Shown here: one piece after another, positions 8,528 to 17,638 of the stretch | Position numbering within the stretch: the stretch's first letter is position 1 | How the letters are laid out: each line of letters opens with the position of its first letter | Source: Rhodospirillaceae bacterium | GTDB taxonomy: Bacteria > Pseudomonadota > Alphaproteobacteria > GCA-2731375 | NCBI GenBank assembly: GCA_018701215.1 | Contig: JABIWH010000050.1 | Span: 186,001-250,000, forward strand | DNA length: 64,000 nt | Direction: 5' to 3' | The notes under the pieces: model-generated | What the model was told of the DNA's origin: nothing | Database searches by the model: none | Seen by the model: only the letters and a program-made list of their open reading frames with translations | Program-made: the position numbers and the translations under genes

Positions 8528-9766
8528 TTAAACCGCGTGGTTGAGGGCCAGATCGAAGGCGTCGAAGTTGCGCAGGGCGTGGCCTTCCGACAAATCCGTG
8601 GGCCGGTTCATCAACAATGGCACCCGTTGTTCCGAGATACCGCCGTGGGAACGCAAGGGTTCTTCCAAACCGCTCAGGTCGTGGCGCTCCGCCGCCGTGC
8701 CCAAAACATGATCGAGGCTCGAAACCAGCACCAGATCGCCCAGCCGGTCGGGGGGCAGCTCGAACCGTTCGGCCGCCGCCGCCTTGTCCAGCACCAGTTC
8801 CATGCCGGGGATGGCACGCAAACGGTCAGCGATGGCGGTACTATCGGTGTCCTCCGGCAAATAGGCGGTGGCATACGAACCCAGGGCGCCGTGATGCACA
8901 ACGTATGGATCGGTAATGGGCAGAATGACCCGCGCCGCCGCCTCGCCCAGCCACTCATCCAATAGGCTTTGCAGATAGATCACCCGTGGCTGGCCAGCTT
9001 CGTCGTGCTTGGCGTTCATGCCGTGATCGGCGGTGGCCACGATGGTGCAGCCCATGGCGTCCAGTTGCCCCAGATAGCCGTCCAGCAGGGCATAGAAATC
9101 GTTGGCCACCGGCGTGCCCGGCGCATGTTTGTGCTGGATATAGTCGGTGGTGGAAAGATACATCAGCTCGGGCCGCCGGGCCGCCATGATCTTGACACCC
9201 GCGGCCAGAACAAAGCCGCTTAATTCGGCGCTGTAAACGTCCGGTACATCCAGGCCGACCATTTCCGGCACGCCCTCGATGCCGTGCTCGGCCAGCGTGG
9301 TCTGATCGGCCAGTTCGGAGGAAAAACAAATGCCCTTTTCGCCCATCTCCAAGCCATGGCCCAACAGCCCGCGCAGCTTGTCCTTGGCGGTTATGGTGAC
9401 AATGGCTGCGCCCGCAGCTTGAAACGCCTGAAACAGTGTCGGCGCGCGCAGAAAGCGCGGCTCGTTCATCATCACCTCGCCCCCTGTATCTGGGTCCAGA
9501 AAATAGTTGCCGCAAATGCCGTGCACAGCCGGTGGCGCGCCGGTGACAATGGACAGATTGTTGGGGTTGGTGAAGGAAGGCACGACACAATCGGCCAGCC
9601 GGGCGGTGCCCGTCGCCAATACGCTTGCGAAGAACGGCGCCACGCCGGCCTCCACCGCCGCCTCGATATAGCCCGGCTGCGAGCCGTCAATGCACAGCAC
9701 CACGATGGGCCGATCCGGCCAGGCATAGTCGCGGCCATTGACCTGGACGTTCTCAGGCGTGCTCAT
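8528..9766 (-). CDS. Phosphonoacetate-hydrolase-like enzyme, alkaline phosphatase superfamily
   Basis: A 412-residue protein with the full di-metal ligand set of phosphonoacetate hydrolase: Asp27 (CIDGS), nucleophile Thr66 (SFTNPNN), Asp208 and His212 (TTDYIQH), Asp247 and His248 (ATADHGM) and His374 (RSHGG). Family members cleave the C-P bond of phosphonoacetate to acetate and phosphate using two zinc ions; related enzymes hydrolyse nucleotide pyrophosphates. Motif spacing and length fit the phosphonoacetate branch well. However, the neighbours (hydantoinase-like, FAD dehydrogenase, ThDP enzyme) are not the usual phn genes, so another phosphonate or phosphoester substrate is possible. It starts 2 nt after the stop of the hydantoinase gene. 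Confidence 0.75.
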   Translation of the reverse strand: MSTPENVQVNGRDYAWPDRPIVVLCIDGSQPGYIEAAVEAGVAPFFASVLATGTARLADCVVPSFTNPNNLSIVTGAPPAVHGICGNYFLDPDTGGEVMMNEPRFLRAPTLFQAFQAAGAAIVTITAKDKLRGLLGHGLEMGEKGICFSSELADQTTLAEHGIEGVPEMVGLDVPDVYSAELSGFVLAAGVKIMAARRPELMYLSTTDYIQHKHAPGTPVANDFYALLDGYLGQLDAMGCTIVATADHGMNAKHDEAGQPRVIYLQSLLDEWLGEAAARVILPITDPYVVHHGALGSYATAYLPEDTDSTAIADRLRAIPGMELVLDKAAAAERFELPPDRLGDLVLVSSLDHVLGTAAERHDLSGLEEPLRSHGGISEQRVPLLMNRPTDLSEGHALRNFDAFDLALNHAV

Positions 9767-9768
9767 GC

Positions 9769-11238
9769 TCAGCGTCCCAACAACTCCGCGCCGAAGTTGC
9801 GGGCGGGGTCCATTTCGGGCTCCAGCCGGTTCAAGGGCTGGGAGGCTTCGGACACCGCGCGGGCCAGGAACCGTCCGCTGCCCCGTTCGGCGTGCAGTTC
9901 ATTGTCCGCCACGACGATGCGCCCTCTACTCAGCACTGTCGTCGGCCAGCCCTTCAACTTGATCCCGGCATAAGGCGTATAGCCGACGTTATCATGCAGC
10001 ATGGCATGTTCGATCGTCTGTTCCAGATCGGGATCCCAAATGGCGATATCGGCGTCCGAACCCACGGCAATGGTGCCCTTTTGCGGATAGACACCATACA
10101 GCTTGGCAACGTTGGTGGCGGTCAGAGCCACGAACCGGTTCAGATCGATGCGGCCCTTGCCCACACCTTCCGAGAACAACAGCGGCAGGCGCAATTCGAT
10201 GCCGGGCACGCCGTTGGCGATCTGCTTGAAAGTAGGCTGTGGCCCGGCCGCCAGCTTGCCGCTGTCATCATAGCGGTAGGGTGCGTGGTCGGAGGAGAAA
10301 ACAGAGAAGGTACCATTGGCCAGACCGCGCCACATGGCCTCTTGGTCGTTGGCATCACGCGGCGGCGGGCTGCAACAGAACATCGCCCCATCCATGCCAT
10401 CCCGTTTCAGATCCTCCGCCGTCAGAAACAGGTATTGCGGGCAGGTTTCGGCAAAGATCTTCAGGCCCTTATCCTGGGCCATGCGGATTTCATCCATCGC
10501 CTCTTCCGACGAGACATGCACCACCAGGATCGGCTGGTCCATCAGCCGCGACAGCGCGATGGCCCGGTGCGCCGCCTCGCCCTCGCCGGCGCGGGAATGG
10601 CTGATGGCATGGTACTGCGGCTGCCAATGGCCGGCATCCAGCAGCTTTTCGCTGAGCCAGCGGATCATGTCGTGGTTTTCCGCATGCACCATGACCATGG
10701 CGCCGTCGCGGCGGGCGGCGGACAGTACTTCCAGCATCTGATAGTCATCCAGGCGCAGATCGTCATAGGTCATGTAGACCTTGAACGAGGTATAGCCGTC
10801 CTTGATCAGGGCCGGCAGCTCTTGGCCGATAACCTGATCGGACGGGTCCGAGATGATCAGGTGAAAGCCATAATCGATCACCGCCTTGGGCCCGGCACAG
10901 GCATGATAGTCCTCGACCGTCTGGCGCAGACTGTCGCCTTTTTGCTGTGCCGCGAATGGGATCACCGTCGTGGTGCCACCGAACACGGCGGACACGGTGC
11001 CGGAGTAAAAATCGTCCGCCGTCATCACCCGCGAAGATGAAATCTGTTCGATATGGCAGTGGCCTTCAATGCCGCCCGGCAATAGCAGCTTGCCGGCGGC
11101 ATCAATCTCCTGCTCCGCCGTTCCCAGATCGTGACCCAGGGCCACAACGCGGCCGTCCTTGATGGCGACATCGGCCTGGAAGGTGTCGGCGGCGGTGGCG
11201 ACGGTACCGTTGCGGATTAACAGATCGAAATTAGACAT
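9769..11238 (-). CDS. Dihydropyrimidinase/D-hydantoinase-family amidohydrolase
   Basis: About 489 residues. Cyclic-amidohydrolase metal ligands are all present: HCH in EGHCHIEQ (~residue 60), the carboxylated Lys in SFKVYMTYDD, His in VHAEN and VHVSS, and Asp in SSDHAPY. It should hydrolyse a cyclic amide (hydantoin, dihydropyrimidine or related ring). The start at 11238 is chosen because GAGGAG lies 7 nt upstream; a longer in-frame start at 11283 has no such site. It is the first gene of a four-gene minus-strand operon, so ring opening may be the entry step. The true substrate is not evident. Confidence 0.83.
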   Translation of the reverse strand: MSNFDLLIRNGTVATAADTFQADVAIKDGRVVALGHDLGTAEQEIDAAGKLLLPGGIEGHCHIEQISSSRVMTADDFYSGTVSAVFGGTTTVIPFAAQQKGDSLRQTVEDYHACAGPKAVIDYGFHLIISDPSDQVIGQELPALIKDGYTSFKVYMTYDDLRLDDYQMLEVLSAARRDGAMVMVHAENHDMIRWLSEKLLDAGHWQPQYHAISHSRAGEGEAAHRAIALSRLMDQPILVVHVSSEEAMDEIRMAQDKGLKIFAETCPQYLFLTAEDLKRDGMDGAMFCCSPPPRDANDQEAMWRGLANGTFSVFSSDHAPYRYDDSGKLAAGPQPTFKQIANGVPGIELRLPLLFSEGVGKGRIDLNRFVALTATNVAKLYGVYPQKGTIAVGSDADIAIWDPDLEQTIEHAMLHDNVGYTPYAGIKLKGWPTTVLSRGRIVVADNELHAERGSGRFLARAVSEASQPLNRLEPEMDPARNFGAELLGR

Positions 11239-11353
11239 GCGGTGCTCTCCTCGAATGCAGATGGCTATTCTCGTGCCAGCCATTGGTCATGGCAACACTG
11301 AAATCCATTCCCATGCTAAGATGCCAGCTGGGGAATCAGAGGGGGAAGACATC

Positions 11354-11929
11354 ATGGCGGACTTATTGGGTATGGATCCGGGGCGGATCGGACGGCTGCG
11401 CAGCCCGGATCGGCTGGCCTATTTCGATCCGGCCAGGATCTGGGAGGTTTTACAACCCGGCCCGAGCTGCACCCTGGTTGATATCGGCGCGGGGGTCGGC
11501 TTTCTCACCCTGCCCTTCGCCAAGGCCTATCCAGGGGCCAAGGCCTATGGCTGCGATATTCTTGAAGGCATGGTCGGTTTGCTGGCCGAAGACGCGGCGG
11601 CCCAGGGGCTGGATAATCTGCAGGCACTATTGATGCAGCCCGGCGCCATTGATCTGCCCGACGGCAGCGCCGACCTCATCACCATGGCGCAGTTGCATCA
11701 TGAACTGGACGCGCCGGAACCCTTGATGGCCGAATGTCACCGCCTATTGGCACCAGGCGGCACGGTCGCGGTAATCGATTGGAAGGACGAGGAAAACGGC
11801 AAAAGCCCCGCCAAGGGCCGCCGCATACCCGAGGCCACAATCCGGGCGCACCTAACCGGGGCCGGCTTCAAGGATATCCAAAGCCACGATATCTATGAAT
11901 TCCATGGCTTCGTGACCGCCCAGGCCTGA
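11354..11929 (+). CDS. Class I SAM-dependent methyltransferase
   Basis: About 191 residues with motif I VDIGAGVGFLTLPFA near residues 40-54, an acidic residue after the second strand (YGCDILEG) and the post-motif LLAPGGTVAVIDWK typical of small-molecule (UbiE-like) methyltransferases. It starts at the ATG preceded by GGGGGAAG; upstream in-frame codons lack homology. It is divergent from the hydantoinase operon, with about 115 nt between the two starts. The acceptor is unknown. Confidence 0.8.
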   Translation: MADLLGMDPGRIGRLRSPDRLAYFDPARIWEVLQPGPSCTLVDIGAGVGFLTLPFAKAYPGAKAYGCDILEGMVGLLAEDAAAQGLDNLQALLMQPGAIDLPDGSADLITMAQLHHELDAPEPLMAECHRLLAPGGTVAVIDWKDEENGKSPAKGRRIPEATIRAHLTGAGFKDIQSHDIYEFHGFVTAQA

Positions 11930-11941
11930 GCCGAAGCGGCG

Positions 11942-12181
11942 TCAGGATTTCGTCAGGTAGACGGCGATTTGATCCTTCAGGGACAACCGCTGGCGACGAA
12001 GCTGTTTTTCATATCCTTCGTCCGCCGGCGTTACATTGGTTTCGATCCGATGGATATCCCGGTTCACCGTATGGTATTGCTCGGTCAGTTTGGAGAAATG
12101 ACTGTCGCTTTGGTTAAGGGCGTGAATCTTGTCCGTATCCGCAGGAAATTCTTCCGCCAACTCGTGAGGTACATGTGACAT
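11942..12181 (-). CDS. YdcH-family (DUF465) small protein
   Basis: A 79-residue, highly charged, predicted coiled-coil protein matching the YdcH/DUF465 family common in Proteobacteria. It shows the conserved HF..L...Y..V...I.RIE pattern in residues 27-48 and a C-terminal LRRQRLSLKDQI segment. Function is unknown for the family. It is convergent with the methyltransferase, 12 nt apart. Confidence 0.85.
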   Translation of the reverse strand: MSHVPHELAEEFPADTDKIHALNQSDSHFSKLTEQYHTVNRDIHRIETNVTPADEGYEKQLRRQRLSLKDQIAVYLTKS

Positions 12182-12230
12182 GGCCGCCGCTCCAATCCGT
12201 ATATAATAATTTAATGATACTGCCGTGCAA

Positions 12231-12246
12231 AAGGCGGCACCGCCTT
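12231..12246 (-). terminator. Candidate intrinsic terminator after the DUF1028 gene
   Basis: A perfect inverted repeat, AAGGCG-GCAC-CGCCTT, followed on the minus strand by a short T run (CCTTTT). It lies 52-67 nt past the DUF1028 stop and before the YdcH start. The T tract is short, so efficiency may be modest. Confidence 0.45.
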
Positions 12247-12297
12247 GATTTGCCTCAAGCAGCGGCGGACGGATCGGTAAATTAGGAGGCTTTTTAC

Positions 12298-12996
12298 CTA
12301 CAAATTTTCGCGGGCCCAGACATCCTGGGCTGGCGTTTCCGCCGGATTGTCATGCCGTAGCTGGTAGTAGGGGACAAAGGGTTTATAGACAGCATGCACG
12401 CGGCGCAGTTCATCCACCGCCCGTTCATGGGCATCCACCCGCAGATCGATATGACCATATTCGCGGTGCTCGTGGACAATCACCGCGGCCGAGCGTTCGT
12501 TCAGATGGCTGCCGTCGGCGGCCTGTTGTCCGCCCGCGTCCCGGCCTGCCTCCAACACCCGCAACAGACGCTCGTCCAAATCCTCACCCTCATTGTCCTC
12601 GAACGCCGCCGCCATCGCCGCCACCACGCCTTTGCCGGCCAGCACATTGCCCATGGTTATATAGCCCGCGCCCGTAACATGCCCCGACCAGGGCCGTGTG
12701 CTGGCCCCCGTATGCACCGCGACGCCGCCCGTGGCATCAACAATGCCGATCTGGCGATAGTCGATTTGCGGGTCATCGTCCGCCAACTCGGCCATCACCT
12801 TGGTCGGTGCAAAACCCTGTTCTAAAAGCCGCAGGGCCAGGGTCCCCAACTTCAAGTTCACGAAAGCCTGGGTCGAAACCGCCCCCAGACCGCCCCGGAC
12901 CACCGGGCAATATCCGCCCACGGCCAGGGAATATGTGGCGATGCCGATACCCATCTGGCTGGTTCGGGCACAACGGGCGATCACGGTATAGGTCAT
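12298..12996 (-). CDS. DUF1028 protein (Ntn-hydrolase-like)
   Basis: A 232-residue protein matching the DUF1028 family across its length: the N-terminal TYTVIARC opening, VSTQAFVNLKLG near residue 40, and GNVLAGKGVVAAMAAAF in the middle. Members are thought to adopt an Ntn-hydrolase fold and often occur near peptidase or amidohydrolase genes, which fits the hydantoinase/D-aminoacylase-rich surroundings. Catalysis is not established for the family. The ATG is preceded by a GGAGAG ribosome-binding site. Confidence 0.85.
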   Translation of the reverse strand: MTYTVIARCARTSQMGIGIATYSLAVGGYCPVVRGGLGAVSTQAFVNLKLGTLALRLLEQGFAPTKVMAELADDDPQIDYRQIGIVDATGGVAVHTGASTRPWSGHVTGAGYITMGNVLAGKGVVAAMAAAFEDNEGEDLDERLLRVLEAGRDAGGQQAADGSHLNERSAAVIVHEHREYGHIDLRVDAHERAVDELRRVHAVYKPFVPYYQLRHDNPAETPAQDVWARENL

Positions 12997-13095
12997 GGGC
13001 CTCTCTCCTGTGGCATGCTTTGACAGGCTAGGTTACACTCCTGCCGGCCTCAAAAGCCATCGCCGATACTGCGGGGATATTGCGGGGATACGGCC

Positions 13096-13521
13096 ATGAA
13101 ATTTGTTTGCGACGCAGGGAATGGCAAGACCTGGTTCCGCATGGAAACCGAGGTTGAGGCGGACCAGGAATCCGCTCTGATGCAACATGCGGTCGCGAAA
13201 CATTTCAGACTGGCCAAGGACAAGGCCACGGCCAGCTACAAGCCGACCTCAACTGTCTATATCGAGCAAAACATCGGCTTGGAGGCCCATTTGCAGCGCC
13301 AAATGCCATTATTCCTGACCCTGCGTGACCGCGATGGCACCGGCCTCGCCACCGCCATGCTACCGCCCGCCGGCAATGAAATTCCAGGGTTTCGGACGAT
13401 TGTCGTCGGGCCCGACAATAGTGATCCCTATAAAGATCAAAGTGAGGCCATCCAGGTCCTGGGCCAGAATTTTGGCCTGGCCCTCGAACGCGCGGACTGC
13501 TTTCCCTACCGCCAAACCTAG
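13096..13521 (+). CDS. Hypothetical protein, 141 aa
   Basis: I do not recognise this family. It is a soluble 141-residue protein without signal peptide or membrane segment; it begins MKFVCDAG and has an acidic/charged N-terminal half (residues 1-45). The composition and codon use look like its neighbours. It stands alone between the minus-strand DUF1028 gene and a plus-strand LLM oxidoreductase. The ATG follows a GGGGATACGGCC leader. It is probably a real conserved small protein, of unknown role. Confidence 0.65.
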   Translation: MKFVCDAGNGKTWFRMETEVEADQESALMQHAVAKHFRLAKDKATASYKPTSTVYIEQNIGLEAHLQRQMPLFLTLRDRDGTGLATAMLPPAGNEIPGFRTIVVGPDNSDPYKDQSEAIQVLGQNFGLALERADCFPYRQT

Positions 13522-13684
13522 GGTGTTTCCGGGCAAGCGTCCTGAAACAGAAATACACCGAAATCGGGTCGTTCATGGTGAACCCCCATGATGAATTCGC
13601 GGGATAAATAGTCCCGATCTGTCTATGCTAGGCTGATCAGGGCACGTGTGGTGTGAATTGGCTATAGGTTGAATGGGGGATGGC

Positions 13685-14527
13685 ATGAGGGTTGGTATCG
13701 TCGCGGCGCCGCGGCCGCTGGAAGACGGAACGTCGGTAGCGGCGCGTCTGCGGGAAATTGGATGCCTGACAGAGGAGTTGGATTTTTCAGGCCTGTGGAT
13801 CACGGACTCCATAGGCCGTGCCGCGGCCAGCCTGGACCCGCTGGCGTTGCTTGGCGCCGTGGCTGCGGTTACCAGCAAGATTGAGCTTGGCACCTGCGTC
13901 TTGCAGATCCCATTGCGACACCCGGTGGAGCTGGCCCATCGCGTGATGTCACTGGATGTGTTGAGCGAAGGCCGCCTGCGCCTGGGCATTGGGGCCGGCT
14001 CGACGGAAGCGGACTTCCTGGCCGTGCAAGCCGACTATGGACGCCGCTTTAAGACCTTGCGGGAAAATCTAGAGGTCATGAAGCAAAGCTGGCGGGGCGA
14101 CGCGGTCTTCGGACCGACCGTAATACCCTGGCCCGGCCACGAACAGGGCCCGCCCTTGTTCCTGGGCGCCTGGGCCAGCCCGCGTTGGATCGAATATGCC
14201 GCCACACAGTGCCAGGGTTGGATGGGCTCCGGCATCTACAGCACCATTGATGAGGTGGCCGATGGCGTCAGCAAATTCCGTGCCGCCGATAGCGGTGGCG
14301 GTGGGGGCCGAATTATCCTGGCCAATGTCTTCACCGATCTGCGCCCCGACGCCGTACCCCATCCCTTGGTCGCGAAAGCCAAGATGAACCTGGTTTGCGA
14401 CCCAGGCGAGGCACGGGAACGCCTGGCCCGCATCGCCGAAAGCGGCGTTGACGATGTGCTGTTGTTTAGCCCCTTCGATGATCCAGCTCAATTGGAACAA
14501 CTACGAAAGCTCGTACCCGGCAGCTAG
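13685..14527 (+). CDS. LLM-class flavin/F420-dependent oxidoreductase
   Basis: About 280 residues of the bacterial luciferase-like (LLM) fold: ITDSIGRAAASLDPLALLGA, then LGTCVLQIPLRHPVELAHR and SEGRLRLGIGAGSTEADF, the usual beta-barrel segments. It probably uses FMNH2 or F420 to oxidise an organic substrate. The start at 13685 is favoured by GGGGGA 7 nt upstream over an ATG four codons earlier. Its stop overlaps the stop of the convergent hydantoinase gene by 4 nt. Confidence 0.8.
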   Translation: MRVGIVAAPRPLEDGTSVAARLREIGCLTEELDFSGLWITDSIGRAAASLDPLALLGAVAAVTSKIELGTCVLQIPLRHPVELAHRVMSLDVLSEGRLRLGIGAGSTEADFLAVQADYGRRFKTLRENLEVMKQSWRGDAVFGPTVIPWPGHEQGPPLFLGAWASPRWIEYAATQCQGWMGSGIYSTIDEVADGVSKFRAADSGGGGGRIILANVFTDLRPDAVPHPLVAKAKMNLVCDPGEARERLARIAESGVDDVLLFSPFDDPAQLEQLRKLVPGS

Positions 14528-15957
14528 ATCACGGGCCGGTTGCGGATTGCCTCGTCGACCTTGCGTTTCAGCATCTGGCCGTCCTTAACGTCGCCATAAA
14601 ATTCACCATCCTGCATCATCACCTTGCCGCGCAGTACAGTCAGCGAGGGCCAGACCTCGGCCTCGTAGCCTTCCCAGGGTGTATAGTCGCTTTCGTGCAG
14701 GCGGGCCGCCGTTACCGTACGTTTTTGGCCCGGGTCCAGCACCGTGATATCGGCGTCGCTGCCCGCCGCCAGGGCGCCCTTTTTGGGATACATGCCCATG
14801 ATCTTGGCGGCGTTGGCAGACACCAAGTCGGTGAACTTGGCCAGGGAATAGCCGCGCTTTTTGACCATCTCGGTATACATCACGGATACCCGCGGCTCAC
14901 AACCCGCGTTGCCGCCCGTGGTATCGTCGATGCGGTGCCCTTGGGTCTTGGTCGACAGGGTGCAACAGATCTCGTCCGTGGCCACGGTGGAGATCGAGCC
15001 GCGCAACTGCCCTTCCCACAAGGCATCCTGGTCCGAGGTTTCCTTTAGCGAGGGATAGGTATGATAGATCTGCCCGTTGGGCCGCTTATAGTGCTCGTGG
15101 GTGAACATCAGATATTGGTGCAGGGTCTCGCCATAAATGGGAAAGCCTTTCGCGCGCGCGGCCTCGATGGCGGCAACACCGCTGGCGGCACTGACATGCA
15201 TCATGTACAACGGCGTGCCGTCCACATGTTCAGCCAGAAGGATGATGCGGCGGAACGACAAATCCTCCGACATGGAATTGTGCACCTCAGCCAGGTTTTC
15301 GAACCCGGTGCGGCCTTCACGCTGGAGGACGTCGTACATATGCATGACAATCTCGTCATCTTCGGCATGAATGGCGCCGATGCCGCCTTCCTTCTTGAGG
15401 ACCTTGAAGATTTCCCAAATATGGCCGTGGGTGATCTTGCGGCCCTTGCGCGACGGCGTGATGTCGGTGGTGAAGATCTTGATCGAGGGATAACCGTCCT
15501 GGATCGCCTCAGCCACCTGGGGCAGAACCTCCGGCGGGATCGCGCCCTGCAACATGATGTGATAGCCGTAATCGGTGTAGCACTTGCCGGTCCAGTCCTG
15601 CTTGCGGACGTTGATGACCTCTTCAATGGTGCGGTCCTGTTGCCAGGTGGCAAAATCCAGCAACGTGGTGGTACCACCGTGAATGGCGGCGCGGCTGACT
15701 ATGTCCGGGCCGTCGGTCATGGTGACCTCGCCGCCTTCCTCGATAGCCGGAATATACCACGAGGAATGGATATGCGGATCAATACCGCCCGGTATGACGA
15801 TCTTACCGCGCGCATCGATCACCCGGCCGGCTTGCTCGTCGGCAAAAGTGCCGGGCGCGGCGATGGCGGCAATGGTGTCGCCCTTGACGCAGACGTCCCA
15901 AGCACCGGTACCCTGTGGTGTGACCACCTGGTCGCCCCGTAAGATCAGATCAAACAT
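14524..15957 (-). CDS. Second dihydropyrimidinase/hydantoinase-family amidohydrolase
   Basis: A 477-residue cyclic amidohydrolase with HIH in GIDPHIHSSW (~residue 60), the carboxylated Lys in SIKIFTTDITP, His in AIHAEDDEI and MHVSAASG, and Asp in ATDEICC. It differs clearly from the 9769-11238 hydantoinase, for example in the WQQDRTIEEV insertion and C-terminal basic tail, so it is not a recent duplicate. It probably opens a hydantoin- or imide-type ring. It is divergent from the D-aminoacylase-like gene, a pairing consistent with hydantoin to N-carbamoyl or N-acyl amino acid to amino acid flow. Confidence 0.82.
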   Translation of the reverse strand: MFDLILRGDQVVTPQGTGAWDVCVKGDTIAAIAAPGTFADEQAGRVIDARGKIVIPGGIDPHIHSSWYIPAIEEGGEVTMTDGPDIVSRAAIHGGTTTLLDFATWQQDRTIEEVINVRKQDWTGKCYTDYGYHIMLQGAIPPEVLPQVAEAIQDGYPSIKIFTTDITPSRKGRKITHGHIWEIFKVLKKEGGIGAIHAEDDEIVMHMYDVLQREGRTGFENLAEVHNSMSEDLSFRRIILLAEHVDGTPLYMMHVSAASGVAAIEAARAKGFPIYGETLHQYLMFTHEHYKRPNGQIYHTYPSLKETSDQDALWEGQLRGSISTVATDEICCTLSTKTQGHRIDDTTGGNAGCEPRVSVMYTEMVKKRGYSLAKFTDLVSANAAKIMGMYPKKGALAAGSDADITVLDPGQKRTVTAARLHESDYTPWEGYEAEVWPSLTVLRGKVMMQDGEFYGDVKDGQMLKRKVDEAIRNRPVI

Positions 15958-16044
15958 AACAGCCCTCCCTCCATCACGAATGTTCAGCCATGAAGTCTAG
16001 CAGCATACAGCCGTGTCACGCTAACATTCCGGTATGAGGAAGAG

Positions 16045-17625
16045 ATGACGCCAGAGCTGATAATCAGAAACGGGACAATGTTCGATGGTCTCGGCAATCC
16101 CGGTGTCGCGGCGGACATTGCCGTGGAGCAGGGACGCATCGTAGCGGTTGGCCGCATCGATAGTCCCGGCATCAGAGAGATTGATGCAACCGGGTTGTAC
16201 GTGAGCCCTGGCTTCATCGACATTCACAGCCATTCCGATTTCACCCTGCTGGTGGACCCGCGCGCGGTCAGTGCCGTGCATCAGGGCGTCACGTTGGAGG
16301 TGATTGGTAATTGCGGCCATGGCTGCTTCCCTCTGGTGGATAAGCAACTGGCGAAAAATACCATCTATGGCATTACCGGCGATATCGCACTGGATTGGTC
16401 AACGCCCGCCGCCTATCTGGAGCGCCTGGAAGCGGCCAAGCCGGCGATCAATGTTCTGACCCTGGTGCCCAATGGGCAGCTGCGCCAGGCCACCGTGGGA
16501 CTGGCGGAGCGCCCTGCCAATGCCGAGGAACGCCGAGCGATGCGCCGCCATCTCGACGAAGCGCTGGAGGCCGGCGCCCACGGTCTTTCAACAGGCCTGG
16601 AATACCCGATCGAAATGGGCGCCAGCGGGGAGGAAGTCGCCGCCCTGTTGGAACCCATCGCGCGTCGCGGCCTGCTTTACGCCACCCATACCCGCAAGCG
16701 TGACGACGGCGCCTTGGCGGCGATCGAGGAAGCACTGCGAACGGCACGGGAGGCCGGCGTCCGGCTGCAAATATCCCATCTGCTGCCCCGTGGCGGTCGG
16801 GATGATTGCGAGGCCAGTGTCGAGTTGGTGGCAAATGCCAGGGAAGGCGGCCAGGATGTTGCCTTTGATATGCATACCCGCGATTTCTCCCTGACATTCC
16901 TGCATGCCATGCTGCCGCCCTGGGCCATGGCGGAAGGTCTGGCGGGATTGCCCAAGGTCTTGTCCGGTCCTGGCAACCGGGAGCGTATTCATGGCCATCC
17001 CTCAATCGTGACCAGCGGTGGCTGGGGACGGGTGACATTGCTGGACAATGATGTGGCGCCCGAATACGCCCGCCTCGATTTTGACACCATCGGACAGCGC
17101 ATGAACATGGCGCCGAGCGATGCGGCGTTGGAGCTGCTCTGCCGCTCCGCCGCCTCGCCACGGCCCTTGATGATCATCCGGCCGGTCTATAGCGAGGCGG
17201 ATCAGAATCTGGCCTTTAGCCATGATCTTTGCATGCCAGGTTCGGATGCCACGGCCCTGTGTCCGAACGGGCCGTTGGCGGGTTCGGCTTTTCACGGAGC
17301 CTATAGCTGGGCCGCCTGGTTCTATCGCGTCTGTGTGCGCGAACGCGCGCTATTGAGCCCAGGGGCGGCGATCCACAAGTTGACCGGGCAGCCGGCCACC
17401 GTACTTAACCTTGCCGACCGGGGAATCCTGAAGCAAGGCGTACGCGCGGATATCGCCGTCTTTGATCCAAAAGGCTTTGGCGAGGCCGCGAGCCTGTGGC
17501 AGCCGAACCAAATTGCCCAGGGGATGAAATTTGTTCTGGTCAACGGCGTCCTGGTACTGGACGATGGCGTAAACACGAATATGCGGCCCGGCCAGGTTCT
17601 GCGCCAAGGTAGCGTGGCCGGGTAA
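16045..17625 (+). CDS. D-aminoacylase / N-acyl-D-amino-acid amidohydrolase-like protein
   Basis: A 526-residue amidohydrolase of the D-aminoacylase family. It has GFIDIHSHSDF with the HxH metal pair near residues 61-63, the cysteine-containing VIGNCGHGCFP segment near 93-103, LSTGLEYP, ATHTRKRDDGA and QISHLLPRG with further His ligands, and C-terminal LADRGILKQGVRADIAVFDP typical of the composite beta-sandwich. It should release D-amino acids or related products from N-acyl derivatives. It is divergently transcribed from the hydantoinase at 14524-15957, across an 87-nt gap that must hold both promoters. Confidence 0.82.
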   Translation: MTPELIIRNGTMFDGLGNPGVAADIAVEQGRIVAVGRIDSPGIREIDATGLYVSPGFIDIHSHSDFTLLVDPRAVSAVHQGVTLEVIGNCGHGCFPLVDKQLAKNTIYGITGDIALDWSTPAAYLERLEAAKPAINVLTLVPNGQLRQATVGLAERPANAEERRAMRRHLDEALEAGAHGLSTGLEYPIEMGASGEEVAALLEPIARRGLLYATHTRKRDDGALAAIEEALRTAREAGVRLQISHLLPRGGRDDCEASVELVANAREGGQDVAFDMHTRDFSLTFLHAMLPPWAMAEGLAGLPKVLSGPGNRERIHGHPSIVTSGGWGRVTLLDNDVAPEYARLDFDTIGQRMNMAPSDAALELLCRSAASPRPLMIIRPVYSEADQNLAFSHDLCMPGSDATALCPNGPLAGSAFHGAYSWAAWFYRVCVRERALLSPGAAIHKLTGQPATVLNLADRGILKQGVRADIAVFDPKGFGEAASLWQPNQIAQGMKFVLVNGVLVLDDGVNTNMRPGQVLRQGSVAG

Positions 17626-17638
17626 CTGTAAGAATGGG

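Noticed and set aside
5981..8544. Long plus-strand frames across the ThDP and FAD genes
   Set aside because: They mirror clearly homologous minus-strand genes and contain no recognisable domain.
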